Source: Flavobacterium caeni (GTDB taxonomy: Bacteria > Bacteroidota > Bacteroidia > Flavobacteriales > Flavobacteriaceae). Taken from it: a DNA stretch of 33,694 nucleotides. The stretch covers positions 1-33,694 of the forward strand of contig NZ_FMVF01000020.1 of the NCBI RefSeq assembly GCF_900101895.1, given 5' to 3'. Every line of letters begins with the position of its first letter. Positions within the stretch are counted from its first letter, which is position 1. The position numbers and the translations under genes are program-made. Below, in pieces: positions 17,877 to 25,542 of the stretch. The notes below the pieces were generated by a model. That model saw only the letters and a program-made list of their open reading frames with translations. It was not told where the DNA came from and ran no database searches.

Positions 17877-19148
17877 TTAAACGGTAAATCCATCCGGGAT
17901 GGTCGCCCCTTTTTTGACGACGATGATGCCGTCCTTGACCGTAAATAGCTTTTCGTTGCGGTCGGGTTGGTGCGGCCCGCCGTTGAGCGTCACGTCGTTG
18001 CCGATGCGGCAATTCTTGTCTACGATGGTGTGGTTGATCTTGCACCGCTGGCCGATGCCAATCGGGATGATGCCGCTTTCTACGTTCGATCGCAATTCGT
18101 CGATGCTCTGGTAAAAATCGCCGCCCATCAAATAACTGTCCTTGATTTGGGAATCGCGTCCGATGCGGGCACGAATCCCTACTACCGAATGTTCGATGTA
18201 GCAGTGGTCTAAGATGCAGCCCTCTGCAATCACCGATTGGGTAATCGTCGTCGAACCGGTTACCTTACTCGGCGGCAGGATGCGCGGTCTGGTATAGACG
18301 CGGTTTTTTTCATCGAACAAATTAAAGTTCGGAATTTCATCGGTGAGCCCAAGGTTGGCCTCGAAAAACGAGTCGATGTTTCCGATGTCGGTCCAATAGC
18401 CTTCATACTGATAGCTCAACACATTTTGCTTGTCGATCGATTGCGGGATGATTTCCTTGCCAAAATCCTTGGTGTCGGGGTTCGACATCAGTTCGATGAG
18501 CAGGTCGCGGTTAAAGATGTAGATTCCCATCGACGCCAGGTAGTTGCGTCCGCACTGTTGCATTTCGGCGCTGGTTTCAGACGTCCATTCGGGCAACAAA
18601 TCGGCCCTTGGTTTTTCGATGAACGAGGTGATGACACTTTCATTATTGGTCTTGAGGATCCCAAATTCTGGAGCTTCCTTGGCCGTCACCGGCAAAGTCG
18701 CAATCGTGATCGATGCACCCGCGTCTTTGTGCGCTTGAATCATTTCGTTGAAATTCATCTGGTACAATTGATCCCCGGACAAGATCAGGGCGAGGTCGAA
18801 ATCATGGTTCAGGAAGTGCGGCATGCATTGGCGTACTGCATCGGCGGTGCCTTGAAACCATCCTTGGTTGTCCGGCGTTTGTTCGGCGGCAAGGATGTCG
18901 ACGAACGCGCGGCTGAACGTACTGAACTGGTACGTGTTCTTGATGTGCTGGTTGAGCGACGCCGAGTTGAATTGCGTGAGCACGAACATGCGTTTGATGT
19001 CCGAATTGATGCAGTTCGAGATCGGGATGTCTACCAATCGGTATTTGCCGCCGATGGGAACAGCTGGCTTGGAACGGCTTTCGGTAAGCGGCGCGAGTCG
19101 CGAGCCTTGCCCGCCGCCGAGGATGATGGCTAGAATATCGTTGTTCAT
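17877..19148 (-). CDS. glgC: Glucose-1-phosphate adenylyltransferase (ADP-glucose pyrophosphorylase)
   Basis: 423 residues, normal GlgC length. It makes ADP-glucose from glucose-1-phosphate and ATP, the committed step of glycogen synthesis. The N-terminal nucleotidyltransferase domain has ILGGGQGSRLAPLTESRSKP and YRLVDIPISNCINS (ATP and activator site), WFQGTADAVRQ, SGDQLYQMNF, FIEKPR and GYWTDIGNIDSFFEANL. The C-terminal left-handed beta-helix has VIAEGCILDHCYIEHSVVG. ATG 19148 gives MNNDILAIILGGG; upstream residues belong to the glgA end. It starts 2 bases after the glgA stop and is the last gene of redoxin-glgA-glgC. Confidence 0.96.
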   Translation of the reverse strand: MNNDILAIILGGGQGSRLAPLTESRSKPAVPIGGKYRLVDIPISNCINSDIKRMFVLTQFNSASLNQHIKNTYQFSTFSRAFVDILAAEQTPDNQGWFQGTADAVRQCMPHFLNHDFDLALILSGDQLYQMNFNEMIQAHKDAGASITIATLPVTAKEAPEFGILKTNNESVITSFIEKPRADLLPEWTSETSAEMQQCGRNYLASMGIYIFNRDLLIELMSNPDTKDFGKEIIPQSIDKQNVLSYQYEGYWTDIGNIDSFFEANLGLTDEIPNFNLFDEKNRVYTRPRILPPSKVTGSTTITQSVIAEGCILDHCYIEHSVVGIRARIGRDSQIKDSYLMGGDFYQSIDELRSNVESGIIPIGIGQRCKINHTIVDKNCRIGNDVTLNGGPHQPDRNEKLFTVKDGIIVVKKGATIPDGFTV

Positions 19149-19150
19149 AA

Positions 19151-20566
19151 CTAATAGATGATGGATTCGTAAAGTTGGATGTACTGTTGCGCGGCGCGTT
19201 CCCACGAATGGTCGATGTGCATGGCGGTCTGGCGCGCCTCGTCGAAACGCTTCTGGTCATGAAACAAATCGATGGCGCGGGTTACCGAATGGTTCACGTC
19301 GAATACGCTCGTCTGGTCGTGGCAAATGCCGAATCCGCCGTCGCCGATGTCGCGCACGGTGTCGCGCAAACCGCCCGTACGACGCACGATAGGGATCGTC
19401 CCGTAACGCAGCGCATACATTTGGTTAAGCCCACAAGGTTCTACGCGCGAGGGCATCAGCAAAAAGTCGGCGCCCGCATAGCACAGGTGCGCCAGTTTTT
19501 CGTTGTAGCCGATGTAGGCGTTGTAATAGCCGTGGTAAAAATGTTGCAGGCCTTGCAGGGCCGCCTCGACGCCCGGATCGCCAGAACCCAGGATCAGGAT
19601 GTTGATTTCGCCGGGGTTGGCGTTGAGCGCGACGCTGCACATTTGCGGGAGCAAATCGGCGCCTTTTTCACCAACGAGCCGTCCGATGAATGTAAACAAA
19701 GGCTTGTTTGGATCGAGGTTGAACTGTTCGCACAGGAACTTTTTGTTCTTGGTTTTCCCGGCCTTGAAATTTTTGACGTTGTAATGGTGCTCGAGCATCG
19801 GGTCGGTTTTTGGGTCCCATACCTGGGTGTCGATACCGTTCAAAATCCCGACAGATTTTGGGCGTTCGAACCGGAGCAAAGTCTCGAGCCCGTTGGCCGA
19901 TTCGCTGATCTCGTTGAGGTAGCTCGGCGACACGGTCGTGACTTTCCACGCGCATTTGATGGCCGATGCCAACGGATTGACGATGCCGTTCCATTCCAAA
20001 AAACCCGTACGCCAGCGGTCAAAATCGGGCAGGTAGTCGATTTTATCGAACCCGAACCAACCCTGGTATTGCCCGTTGTGGATCGTAAGCACCGTGGGGA
20101 CGTTGCGCAGCGGTTCGTAATTGTAGCAGTGCGAAACCATGAACGGGACAAGCCCCGCATGGTGGTCGTGGCAATGGATCAAATCGGGCCGCTGGTTGGT
20201 TTCTATGAGCCAATTCAAGAACGCGATCTGGAAGGCGAGGAACCTTTCGGTATCGTCTTCATACGAATACACATTCGGGCGGTCGAACAATTGCGGGATG
20301 GCGATCAGGTACAATTCGAAACCCAGTTTGTTGGTCTTTTCGCGCAACACATCGTAATCGAACACAAACTGACCCAACCGCAAACGGCCGTGGTGCACGT
20401 GGTCGAACTGGTTTTCGTTGGTGAACTTGTTGTCATAACCCGGTACGACCACTTTGGCGGCATGTCCGGCCTGGTTCTGGTATTTGGGCAATGCGCCCAC
20501 CACGTCGGCCAGTCCGCCTACTTTGGCGACTGGATAACATTCGGCGCTGAGGTGAAACAATTCCAT
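19151..20566 (-). CDS. glgA: Glycogen synthase (ADP-glucose type, GT5)
   Basis: 471 residues; adds glucose from ADP-glucose to the growing alpha-1,4-glucan. The start MELFHLSAECYPVAKVGGLA, with the KxGGL substrate motif, is that of GT5 synthases. The GT-B C-terminal half has PLFTFIGRLVGEKGADLLPQ and SRVEPCGLNQMYALRYGT (catalytic Glu). An ATG at 20584 (MEITQI before MELF) lies inside the redoxin coding sequence and is less likely than 20566, which sits 8 bases after the redoxin stop. It is followed by glgC. Confidence 0.96.
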   Translation of the reverse strand: MELFHLSAECYPVAKVGGLADVVGALPKYQNQAGHAAKVVVPGYDNKFTNENQFDHVHHGRLRLGQFVFDYDVLREKTNKLGFELYLIAIPQLFDRPNVYSYEDDTERFLAFQIAFLNWLIETNQRPDLIHCHDHHAGLVPFMVSHCYNYEPLRNVPTVLTIHNGQYQGWFGFDKIDYLPDFDRWRTGFLEWNGIVNPLASAIKCAWKVTTVSPSYLNEISESANGLETLLRFERPKSVGILNGIDTQVWDPKTDPMLEHHYNVKNFKAGKTKNKKFLCEQFNLDPNKPLFTFIGRLVGEKGADLLPQMCSVALNANPGEINILILGSGDPGVEAALQGLQHFYHGYYNAYIGYNEKLAHLCYAGADFLLMPSRVEPCGLNQMYALRYGTIPIVRRTGGLRDTVRDIGDGGFGICHDQTSVFDVNHSVTRAIDLFHDQKRFDEARQTAMHIDHSWERAAQQYIQLYESIIY

Positions 20567-20574
20567 AATTTGTG

Positions 20575-21129
20575 TTATTTCCATTTGATGTTGCAACCGA
20601 TGCTGGGCTTTTGGGGCGCAGCCAAAACACGGTTGTAAATGACGGCGTCTATGGCCGCGCGCAAATCGCTGCCGCTGAGCGGGATGCTGTTGCCCGGGCG
20701 CGAATCGTCGAGTTGCCCGCGGTAGACGAGCTTGTTGGTGTTGTCGAACAGGTAAAAATCGGGGGTACACGCGGCGTCGAACGCCTTGGCCACGTCCTGG
20801 GTTTCGTCGTACAGATACGGGAAATCGATGCGGTTCCTGAACGCGAATTCGGTCATCTCATCGGGGCCGTCCTGCGGATATTTGACAACGTCGTTGCTCG
20901 AAATAGCGATGATGCCAAGGCCGTGTACGCGGTAATCATTGACAATCATCAGTATCTCGGGAAGCACATGGTGCACGAACGGGCAATGGTTGCAAATGAA
21001 CATCACAAGCGTACCCTTGGTGCCTTTCAAATCGGCAAAAGAGAAATGGTCGTTCGAGTTGGTGTCCTTGAGCCGAAAATCGGGCGCAGGGGTGCCAAGC
21101 GGTAACATATTGGAAGGGGTTTGTGCCAT
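20575..21129 (-). CDS. Thioredoxin-fold redoxin (PRX-like1 type)
   Basis: 184 residues. The redoxin fold has PLGTPAPDFRLKDT at the start and the active-site pair CNHC in LVMFICNHCPFVHHVLPEI (~44-62). FISSND-like IAISSNDVVKYPQD, FPYLYDETQDVAKAF and CTPDFYLFD complete the fold. There is no signal peptide, so it is cytosolic. The cellular substrate is unknown; the CxxC suggests disulfide or peroxide reduction. It is the first gene of a tight unit with glgA, so it may be expressed with glycogen synthesis. Upstream, 21130-21433 (304 bases) is G-rich on the plus strand and shows no gene or clear motif apart from csaA's leader. Confidence 0.88.
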   Translation of the reverse strand: MAQTPSNMLPLGTPAPDFRLKDTNSNDHFSFADLKGTKGTLVMFICNHCPFVHHVLPEILMIVNDYRVHGLGIIAISSNDVVKYPQDGPDEMTEFAFRNRIDFPYLYDETQDVAKAFDAACTPDFYLFDNTNKLVYRGQLDDSRPGNSIPLSGSDLRAAIDAVIYNRVLAAPQKPSIGCNIKWK

Positions 21130-21433
21130 GGGGTTTGCGATGGTCGTTTATCATCCGACATTTGTTGCCTAATATAGCAAATTAAACTGACAAAAACCAC
21201 GGCGACAACGTTGGAGTAGGAAAGTTTTGGGTTTTTTAATGATTTGGCAACGGGGGAGGGTGGGATTGGGTGTTGATTGGGGTTTTTCTGTTTTGGGGAG
21301 TGGGTGGGAATTGGTAGCTTGCGCTAGGGCGGGTCGGCGGTGGTGGTTGTGGGAATCGGATTGCGGGTGTTCAAAATTAGAACCTGCAATGCGTCGGTTG
21401 GCGGAATGTTCGTTTCTTTGCAAAAACAACCCC

Positions 21434-21769
21434 ATGGATTTAACCTGGACCGATTTCGAAAAAACCGACATGCGTGTCGGTACCATCCTTGAAGCGAACG
21501 ACTTTCCCGAAGCGCGCAAACCCGCCTACCAACTGACCATCGATTTCGGCCCTGAAATTGGCATCCGGAAATCGTCGGCGCAAATCACCCAGCGCTATCA
21601 AAAGCAGGATTTGGTGGGGCGTCAGATCATCGGCGTGGTCAATTTTCCGAAAAAACAAATCGGCAAATTCATGAGTGAGTGTCTTGTGCTGGGCGCGGTG
21701 GGCGATCAAGGCGACGTGGTGCTGCTGTCGCCCGATTTTAAAGTCGAAAACGGCTTGCGCATCGGCTAA
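21434..21769 (+). CDS. csaA: CsaA-type tRNA-binding protein
   Basis: 111 residues, the normal size of CsaA. The OB-fold tRNA-binding domain covers nearly all of it: FEKTDMRVGTILEANDFPEA, QLTIDFGPEIGIRKSSAQIT, QIIGVVNFPKKQIGKFMSE and a C-terminal dimer segment. CsaA binds tRNA-like RNA and has chaperone or secretion-linked roles in Bacillus; its role here is untested. ATG 21434 matches the family start (MDLTWTDFEKTDMRVG); upstream residues are G-rich leader. Its TAA overlaps the convergent TAG of the next gene within CTAA (21766-21769). Confidence 0.92.
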   Translation: MDLTWTDFEKTDMRVGTILEANDFPEARKPAYQLTIDFGPEIGIRKSSAQITQRYQKQDLVGRQIIGVVNFPKKQIGKFMSECLVLGAVGDQGDVVLLSPDFKVENGLRIG

Positions 21770-22092
21770 TACCAACCCGCAAACGTCATCAGCAAAACCA
21801 GCAAAAGCCCAACCGTCATCACAATTTGCAAGGTCAAGATCACCAGCAGCGAGGCGCGCAGGTATTTTTTCGCGTACCCAAGATTTTTATAAGGGAACAA
21901 TGCCACGACCGTGCCGAGCAAAAGTCCGATGACATTGTAACCGATGAGATTGGCCGCGAGTGCCGTCGTCAGTCGTTCGGGCAAGGTGCGTCCTTTCATG
22001 GCCATCGTATACAGCAACGTGTTGAGCACGATCAGGACGGCGATCCAAAGTATTTTGTTCCTGTTTGATTGTTTGAGGTCGTGGGTTTCCAT
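21766..22092 (-). CDS. Small inner-membrane protein, third gene after the Xre-RES pair
   Basis: 108 residues with three predicted membrane helices: ILWIAVLIVLNTLLYTM (~14-30), ANLIGYNVIGLLLGTVVALF (~47-66) and ASLLVILTLQIVMTVGLLLV (~80-100). The N-terminus is polar and charged. I recognise no family. It starts 3 bases after the RES toxin stop, so the three genes are probably one transcript; whether it contributes to toxin-antitoxin function is unknown. Its stop codon overlaps that of csaA on the other strand. Confidence 0.72.
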   Translation of the reverse strand: METHDLKQSNRNKILWIAVLIVLNTLLYTMAMKGRTLPERLTTALAANLIGYNVIGLLLGTVVALFPYKNLGYAKKYLRASLLVILTLQIVMTVGLLLVLLMTFAGWY

Positions 22093-22095
22093 GGG

Positions 22096-22557
22096 TTAAC
22101 GGATGAACAGACGTTTGTCGAATGAGAACGGTTCGGTGCGTACGATCTTGATGCTTTTGAAGTCGTCGTGCGCGGGGTTGATCAAATAGTTGAATTCGCC
22201 CTGGACCACCGCCGATGGTACCTTGAGTACCAAAAATTGATCATCCGAAACAAATTTATCGCCAATGATTTGGGTCGAGTGGGCGTGCGGTACCGATTGC
22301 CAGTCCTTGGGGAGTTCGGCGGTTTCGAGTTCGGGAACGATGGTGTTTTCGGGGATCTCGATCAACGCGATCTCGTAATCGGTGGGCAGGTTGCCCAACG
22401 GCGTGTGCACCGCGATCTCGGCCGTGCAAAGCGCGCGCGAATCGCTGGTGTAGACCATCGCGACGCCCTTGCTGTTCCAGCGGCCACCGAATTTCTCGGC
22501 GCCTTTGCCGCTCAAATCCTTGGCGTGCGCCGACTTGCTGAGCCTAAAAACAATCAT
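22096..22557 (-). CDS. RES-domain toxin
   Basis: 153 residues, full RES length. RES toxins attack NAD+ (NAD phosphorolysis or hydrolysis) or ADP-ribosylate Prs, stalling growth. The conserved residues that name the family are visible: Arg5 in MIVFR, the GGRWNSKGVAMVYTS block, and Glu in ALCTAEIAVH; the ending is FSFDKRLFIR. It overlaps the antitoxin gene by 4 bases (ATGA at 22554-22557), the classic antitoxin-first order. Which of the RES chemistries it uses cannot be told from sequence. Confidence 0.92.
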   Translation of the reverse strand: MIVFRLSKSAHAKDLSGKGAEKFGGRWNSKGVAMVYTSDSRALCTAEIAVHTPLGNLPTDYEIALIEIPENTIVPELETAELPKDWQSVPHAHSTQIIGDKFVSDDQFLVLKVPSAVVQGEFNYLINPAHDDFKSIKIVRTEPFSFDKRLFIR

Positions 22558-22979
22558 GCCAAAACGCCGTATTCGATGCGTCCGAGTTCGTCCTTGAGCA
22601 AGTTGATCCCAAAAGACGAATCGAATAAATCCTTGGGCTTGACGTTGCCGAGCGCGACATTGTCGGTCGTGAGCCAGTTGTTGAATTTTTCGCCGTTGCC
22701 AAAAACGTCGGTGCCTTTTTTATAGAGCAGGGCGATTTCCAAAATTTTTTCGGACTGCAATGGGTCGAAGGTTTTTTTCTCGCGTTTGTAGCGTTGCATG
22801 GTGCGTTCCGATAGGTGTAAAAAAGTCGACCATTCGTTGATGCTGAACGGGCCTTTGCTCGCAAAATTGAAAAAAGCGTTGAACTTGACGCCTTGTCTGA
22901 CGGCTTCGATCAGCGACAATACTTCTTTGTCGTCTACGGCGTAGGCGGCGGCAGGTTCGAGAAGGTTTAACGTGGCCAT
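22554..22979 (-). CDS. Xre/ParS-type antitoxin (DUF2384)
   Basis: 141 residues from ATG 22979 (MATLNLLEPAAAYAVDDKEV). The middle is a helix-turn-helix-like part (FSINEWSTFLHLSERTMQRY). The C-terminal DUF2384 toxin-binding domain ends ALGNVKPKDLFDSSFGIN and LGRIEYGVLA. It would neutralise the RES toxin and repress the operon. The open frame extends upstream to 23093, but those residues are a lysine/phenylalanine-rich shadow of the leader. Its stop overlaps the toxin start. Confidence 0.92.
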   Translation of the reverse strand: MATLNLLEPAAAYAVDDKEVLSLIEAVRQGVKFNAFFNFASKGPFSINEWSTFLHLSERTMQRYKREKKTFDPLQSEKILEIALLYKKGTDVFGNGEKFNNWLTTDNVALGNVKPKDLFDSSFGINLLKDELGRIEYGVLA

Positions 22980-23111
22980 GGCTTGAAGTTTTGGTAAAGG
23001 TAGTGAAAATTGTCGTAAAAAAAATGACAAATGACGTTTTATTTTCGACCGACAAAAAATCCGGACTTCTCTCAAAATCCGGATCATTGTCATTTTAAAC
23101 TATTCTTTTCC

Positions 23112-23140
23112 CGTTCGTCGTTCGACTTTCGTCATTCGAC
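23112..23140. repeat. Short period-7 repeat after the PUR-family gene
   Basis: Four units, GTTCGTC, GTTCGAC, TTTCGTC and ATTCGAC, are diverged copies of the heptads at 16086-16176 (reverse orientation). They lie between the PUR-gene stop (23144) and the antitoxin start. Confidence 0.7.
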
Positions 23141-23143
23141 AGA

Positions 23144-23512
23144 TCAAATATCGTCAAACTCGACATCGGTAAAACTGCTTACCGGTTCTTCGGTTTTCTC
23201 GGCTTGGTATTCGCGTTTGAAATCTTTTTGGTGCCGTTCAGAAATCACTTCTTCGCCTTTGTGGTTGAGCACATAAGAAGTCATGTCTTCAAGGATTTCT
23301 GAGAACGCCGCAAAATCTTCCTTATACAGGTAAATTTTGTGCTTTTTGAAATGGAACGATCCGTCTTCTTCGGTAAATTTTTTGCTTTCGGTGATCGTGA
23401 TGTAGTAATCGTCGGCTTTGGTGGCGCGTACGTCAAAGAAGTAGGTCCTTCTTCCGGCTCTTAAAACTTTAGAAAAAATTTCCTCTTTTTCCAGCATTTC
23501 GTTTTCTCTCAT
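23144..23512 (-). CDS. PUR-family nucleic-acid-binding protein (DUF3276)
   Basis: 122 residues. The single PUR repeat is at about 9-95: EEIFSKVLRAGRRTYFFDVR, KADDYYITITESKK, FKKHKIYLYKEDFAAFSEIL. The acidic tail is TEEPVSSFTDVEFDDI. DUF3276 proteins resemble Borrelia BpuR and bind single-stranded DNA or RNA; they are nearly universal in Bacteroidota, and the regulatory target is not known. AAGGA four bases before the ATG is one of the few Shine-Dalgarno-like sites in the window. The gene stands between the ABC exporter and the toxin-antitoxin operon. Confidence 0.9.
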   Translation of the reverse strand: MRENEMLEKEEIFSKVLRAGRRTYFFDVRATKADDYYITITESKKFTEEDGSFHFKKHKIYLYKEDFAAFSEILEDMTSYVLNHKGEEVISERHQKDFKREYQAEKTEEPVSSFTDVEFDDI

Positions 23513-23583
23513 AATCCTTTTAAGGTTAACTTTTGGTTTAAAAACCTTTCAAAAATGAAAAAAAAACCTTAATAAAACAACAG

Positions 23584-25347
23584 TTACAACAATTCTTTTT
23601 CCGAAAGTTGTTTAAGGTACAAATCCTTGTAATACCCGTCCTGATTTACAAGCTGATTGTGAGAACCTTGCTGTAGGATGCGCCCTTGGTCGAGTATGAT
23701 GATCTGGTCGGCATTCTTGGCCGACGACACGCGATGGCTCACGATGATGGTGGTTTTGTCCTTACAAAAATCGAGCAAGTTGTTCAGGATCGCCTCTTCG
23801 GTTTCGGTGTCTACGGCCGACAAACAATCGTCGAGCAATAGGATTTCGGGGTCTTTGATGATGGCGCGCGCAATCGACACACGTTGCTTTTGCCCGCCCG
23901 AAAGCGTGATGCCGCGTTCGCCCAAAACCGTTTCGTATTGCATCGCAAAGTTGACGATGTTCTCGTGCACGACCGCTTTTTTGGCCGCTTCGATGACCTC
24001 GTCGTCGGTGGCGTCTTCCTTGCCGAACTTGATGTTGTTCTTGATCGAATCCGAAAACAGGAACGCATCTTGCGGCACCATGCCGATGCTGTTGCGCAAA
24101 TCGTACAGGTTCACTTGGGAAATCTCCGTTCCGTCGATTTTTACCGCTCCTTCCTTCACGTCATACAAACGCCCGATCAGCGACAACACCGTCGATTTGC
24201 CCGAGCCAGTCTTGCCCAGGATCGCGAGCGTTTGTCCTTTTTGGATCGTAAACGATACATTCCGGAGCGCTGTAATATTCGTGTCGTCATAGGTAAAACT
24301 GACATTCTCGAACGCGATCTGGCCCTGGATGTCCTTGTGCGAAGGATTGTGGTTGACGATCTCGGGCTCGATTTTCAGGAATTCGTTGATGCGTTTTTGC
24401 GACGCTTCGGCTTCCTGCACCATCGACGAAACCCAGCCCAAAGAAGCCACCGGCCACGTAAGCATGTTTACATACAGGATGAATTCGGCGATGACACCAA
24501 TGCTTTCGATGCGCCCGTCTATGTACATCACGCCGCCCACATAAATCACCACCAGGTTGCTTACCCCGATGAGTGCGATCATCAGCGGCCCGAACAACGC
24601 CTGCACTTTGGCCAGGCTCATGCTTTTGGTCTTGCTTTCGTGCGACAAATCGACCATGTTTTGCTGGTGTTGGTCCTCGAGCGAATAGGCCTTGATCACG
24701 CGGATGCCCGAAAAGATTTCCTGCGTAAAACTCGATACCTTCGACAAATACTGTTGGAATACGGTGCTGCGTTTGTTGATTTCGGTCGAAAGTTTGAAAA
24801 TCGCATACGACAGGATCGGCAGCGGCAACAACGTGTACAGCGTGAGTTGCGGCGATACGTCGAGCATGTAGCCGATGACGATAAAAAACCGGATGAATGT
24901 TTGCAACGAATACATCACGGCCGGGCCCACATACATGCGCACCTTGCCCACGTCTTCGCTGATGCGGTTCATCAAATCGCCCGTGCGGTTTTGTTTGTAG
25001 AAATTTTGCGTGAGCACTTCGTAATGACGGAACACTTCGTTCTTGAGGTCGAATTCGATGTGGCGCGACATCACGATCAGCGTTTGGCGCGTGATGAACA
25101 GGAAAAATCCCGATACGACGGTGGTCCCGATGATGAGCAATGTGTTGTGGATCAGGTCGGTCTTGACCATCGCCGCATCGGCGTTTTGCGCATGCCTGAC
25201 GTAGTTTTCGATCGATGCGATGGAACTGCTGATCAACTTGGGCGTAAAAAGCGAAAAGATTTGTGAGATAACGGTGATGACAATACCGAGCAGGAAATGG
25301 TATTTGTATTTGATGAAATATTTATTCAAATATTGTAGTTCTTTCAT
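23584..25347 (-). CDS. ABC exporter half-transporter (membrane domain fused to ATPase; MdlA/MsbA-like)
   Basis: 587 residues. Six membrane helices at about 1-310 are followed by an ATPase domain at ~335-580. Motifs: Walker A GKTGSGKST, Q-loop MVPQDAFLF, signature LSGGQKQR, Walker B EILLLDDCLSAVD and switch His in IIVSHR. The residue after the Walker B Asp is Asp instead of the usual catalytic Glu, as in MdlA-like proteins and in the degenerate site of heterodimeric exporters. No second half-transporter adjoins it, so it works as a homodimer or with a distant partner. The substrate (drug, lipid or peptide) is unknown. Confidence 0.92.
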   Translation of the reverse strand: MKELQYLNKYFIKYKYHFLLGIVITVISQIFSLFTPKLISSSIASIENYVRHAQNADAAMVKTDLIHNTLLIIGTTVVSGFFLFITRQTLIVMSRHIEFDLKNEVFRHYEVLTQNFYKQNRTGDLMNRISEDVGKVRMYVGPAVMYSLQTFIRFFIVIGYMLDVSPQLTLYTLLPLPILSYAIFKLSTEINKRSTVFQQYLSKVSSFTQEIFSGIRVIKAYSLEDQHQQNMVDLSHESKTKSMSLAKVQALFGPLMIALIGVSNLVVIYVGGVMYIDGRIESIGVIAEFILYVNMLTWPVASLGWVSSMVQEAEASQKRINEFLKIEPEIVNHNPSHKDIQGQIAFENVSFTYDDTNITALRNVSFTIQKGQTLAILGKTGSGKSTVLSLIGRLYDVKEGAVKIDGTEISQVNLYDLRNSIGMVPQDAFLFSDSIKNNIKFGKEDATDDEVIEAAKKAVVHENIVNFAMQYETVLGERGITLSGGQKQRVSIARAIIKDPEILLLDDCLSAVDTETEEAILNNLLDFCKDKTTIIVSHRVSSAKNADQIIILDQGRILQQGSHNQLVNQDGYYKDLYLKQLSEKELL

Positions 25348-25493
25348 CTTATTGGGAAAATCGATGCTTAAAATGTATCGGTTGGTTTTAAATGCTTAAA
25401 AAAGATTAATTTATCGTTTTTTCAGTTTATCTGCGATTTATTAACAAAAACGTAATTAATCATAAATAAAGTGAGATATTTTGATTTAAGTCT

Positions 25494-25501
25494 TAAATTT
25501 G
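25494..25501 (+). promoter_or_regulatory. -7 promoter element of the leucine dehydrogenase gene
   Basis: TAAATTTG fits TAnnTTTG exactly, 41 bases before the ATG at 25543. The expected -33 TTTG is not clear. The 195-base divergent gap 25348-25542 is AT-rich and should also hold the ABC exporter promoter (TACATTTT on the minus strand near 25375). Confidence 0.5.
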
Positions 25502-25542
25502 CATAGCCTTTTTGATAAATCGGCAAGCTAAAATTTCAAACT

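Noticed and set aside
21170..21430. Possible small gene or RNA in the G-rich stretch before csaA
   Set aside because: The open frame continues into csaA but its translation is low-complexity (Gly/Trp/Arg-rich), and no stable or conserved structure was evident by eye.
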